Below are positions 63,683-64,000 of a DNA stretch of 64,000 nt, piece after piece. The notes under the pieces were generated by a model. The model saw only the letters and a program-made list of their open reading frames with translations. It made no database searches and was not told the origin of the DNA. Positions within the stretch are counted from its first letter, which is position 1; each line of letters starts with the position of its first letter. The stretch covers positions 57,009-121,008 of the forward strand of contig NZ_RCIQ01000016.1 in assembly GCF_004000255.1 (NCBI RefSeq), in the 5' to 3' direction. The DNA comes from Nioella ostreopsis. GTDB taxonomy: Bacteria; Pseudomonadota; Alphaproteobacteria; Rhodobacterales; Rhodobacteraceae. The position numbers were made by a program, and so were the translations under genes.

Positions 63683-64000
63683 TCCTGTAACTCCCACCGA
63701 GATCGAACAGCGAGGCATCCGGGGTATCCGTATCCCGGATGCGTGATCTGATTCGTGGGGCGTGATTTTCGCCTGCCGGATGGGGCGAATCATGATCCGA
63801 AATCGAGCGGTTCGCTCTGATCCGTGATTCTGTAAGCGTGATTTTCACACGTATTTTGGTGTTATCGTTTGTTATGGGTGGGATCGGGGTGTTATCGACT
63901 TTTGACACGTTCGGGTGTCTTGCCTGCGGGCGAGGGGGTGATCCGTGCGGTGCGGATTCGGAGGGTTGGGTTTAGAGTGTTGATTTCATTCTGGTATTCA
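63683..64000. other. Structured intergenic region after iolB, open at the window edge
   Basis: No gene can be supported. GCATCCGGG/CCCGGATGC (63715-63742) is a strong hairpin without a T tract. A nested hairpin spans 63787-63830, with GAATCA-T-GATC arms, GAGCG-GTT-CGCTC core and GATC-CG-TGATTC closing. CGTG/CACG with TATTTT follows at 63837-63857. GTGATTTTC and GTGTTATCG each occur twice. Four GANTC sites lie in about 210 bases. The region is less GC-rich than its neighbours. Confidence 0.5.
63715..63742 (+). terminator. Hairpin after iolB
   Basis: GCATCCGGG pairs with CCCGGATGC across a 10-base loop, 32 bases after the iolB stop. No T tract follows, so it may be the 3' end of the iol transcript after processing rather than a classic terminator. 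Confidence 0.55.

Noticed and set aside
63663..63908. 81-codon GTG-started minus-strand frame after iolB
   Set aside because: Overlaps iolB, lacks a ribosome-binding site and consists of Arg/Ser/Thr-rich sequence over repeats and hairpins.
1..64000. tRNA, rRNA, CRISPR, insertion sequences or prophage
   Set aside because: No regularly spaced repeats, transposase, integrase or structural phage genes and no tRNA-like cloverleaf were seen on either strand by eye.

Overview
The window is high-GC, gene-dense DNA from an alphaproteobacterium, most likely a member of the Rhodobacterales (Roseobacter group or close relatives). This rests on the protein families and their combination: a Rhodobacterales-style SecA with a C-terminal zinc motif, Hint-domain secreted proteins, frc-type fructose transport, and a bifunctional IolC. 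A GAAC-N7-GAAC SOS box of the alphaproteobacterial type also fits. No genus can be given. I see no rRNA, tRNA, CRISPR array, prophage or insertion sequence; the window looks like ordinary chromosome with accessory catabolic islands.

Layout. 1-6.4 kb: secA, a glycosyltransferase-like protein, a secreted unknown, and a periplasmic protein joining a phosphate-binding-like domain to an OmpA domain. 6.4-12.6 kb: AraC regulator/aldo-keto reductase pair, YggT, a thioesterase, a UMF1-type MFS transporter, murein endopeptidase MepA and an esterase-like phytase-family protein. 12.6-17.9 kb: LysR/SbtA bicarbonate transporter pair, a LOG protein, dapD and small envelope proteins. 18.0-22.1 kb: Crp/Fnr regulator, a VOC protein and two tandem Hint-domain proteins. 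22.4-31.5 kb: dapE, a DUF2064 glycosyltransferase, a methyltransferase, rnr, a sulfotransferase, a lytic transglycosylase and imuB. 31.5-39.2 kb: ornithine cyclodeaminase family protein, universal stress protein with a SulP transporter, an MFS transporter, and iron ABC components (binding protein and permease). 39.2-45.9 kb: TetR-controlled N-methyl amine demethylase, a ProC-like reductase, choline dehydrogenase-type BetA and KdsD.

45.9-63.7 kb holds two sugar islands placed head to tail. The first is a fructose system: ROK repressor divergent from frcB-frcC-frcA-frcK and a PfkB fructokinase. The second is a nearly complete myo-inositol system: LacI regulator, iolI, a CUT2 ABC transporter, iolG, the iolC/aldolase fusion, iolD, iolE, a small membrane protein and iolB. 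Together they import inositol and convert it through 2-keto-myo-inositol, the diketone and 5-deoxyglucuronate to the 5-dehydro-2-deoxygluconate phosphate, which the IolC C-terminal domain is thought to cleave. iolA is not in the window.

The most notable non-coding signals are these: a LexA-type box in front of an imuB that lacks imuA and dnaE2; GTCAT-W-AATGAC palindromes around the inositol lacI gene; a hairpin that would cover the iolI ribosome-binding site; hairpins at most iol/frc gene junctions; two copies in opposite orientation of an intergenic repeat with a CCTCCGSCGGAGG core; a recurring TTTTC/GAAAA hairpin at gene ends; and a structured 300-base stretch after iolB. I found no gene cluster that clearly forms a new system; the candidates are listed as findings.
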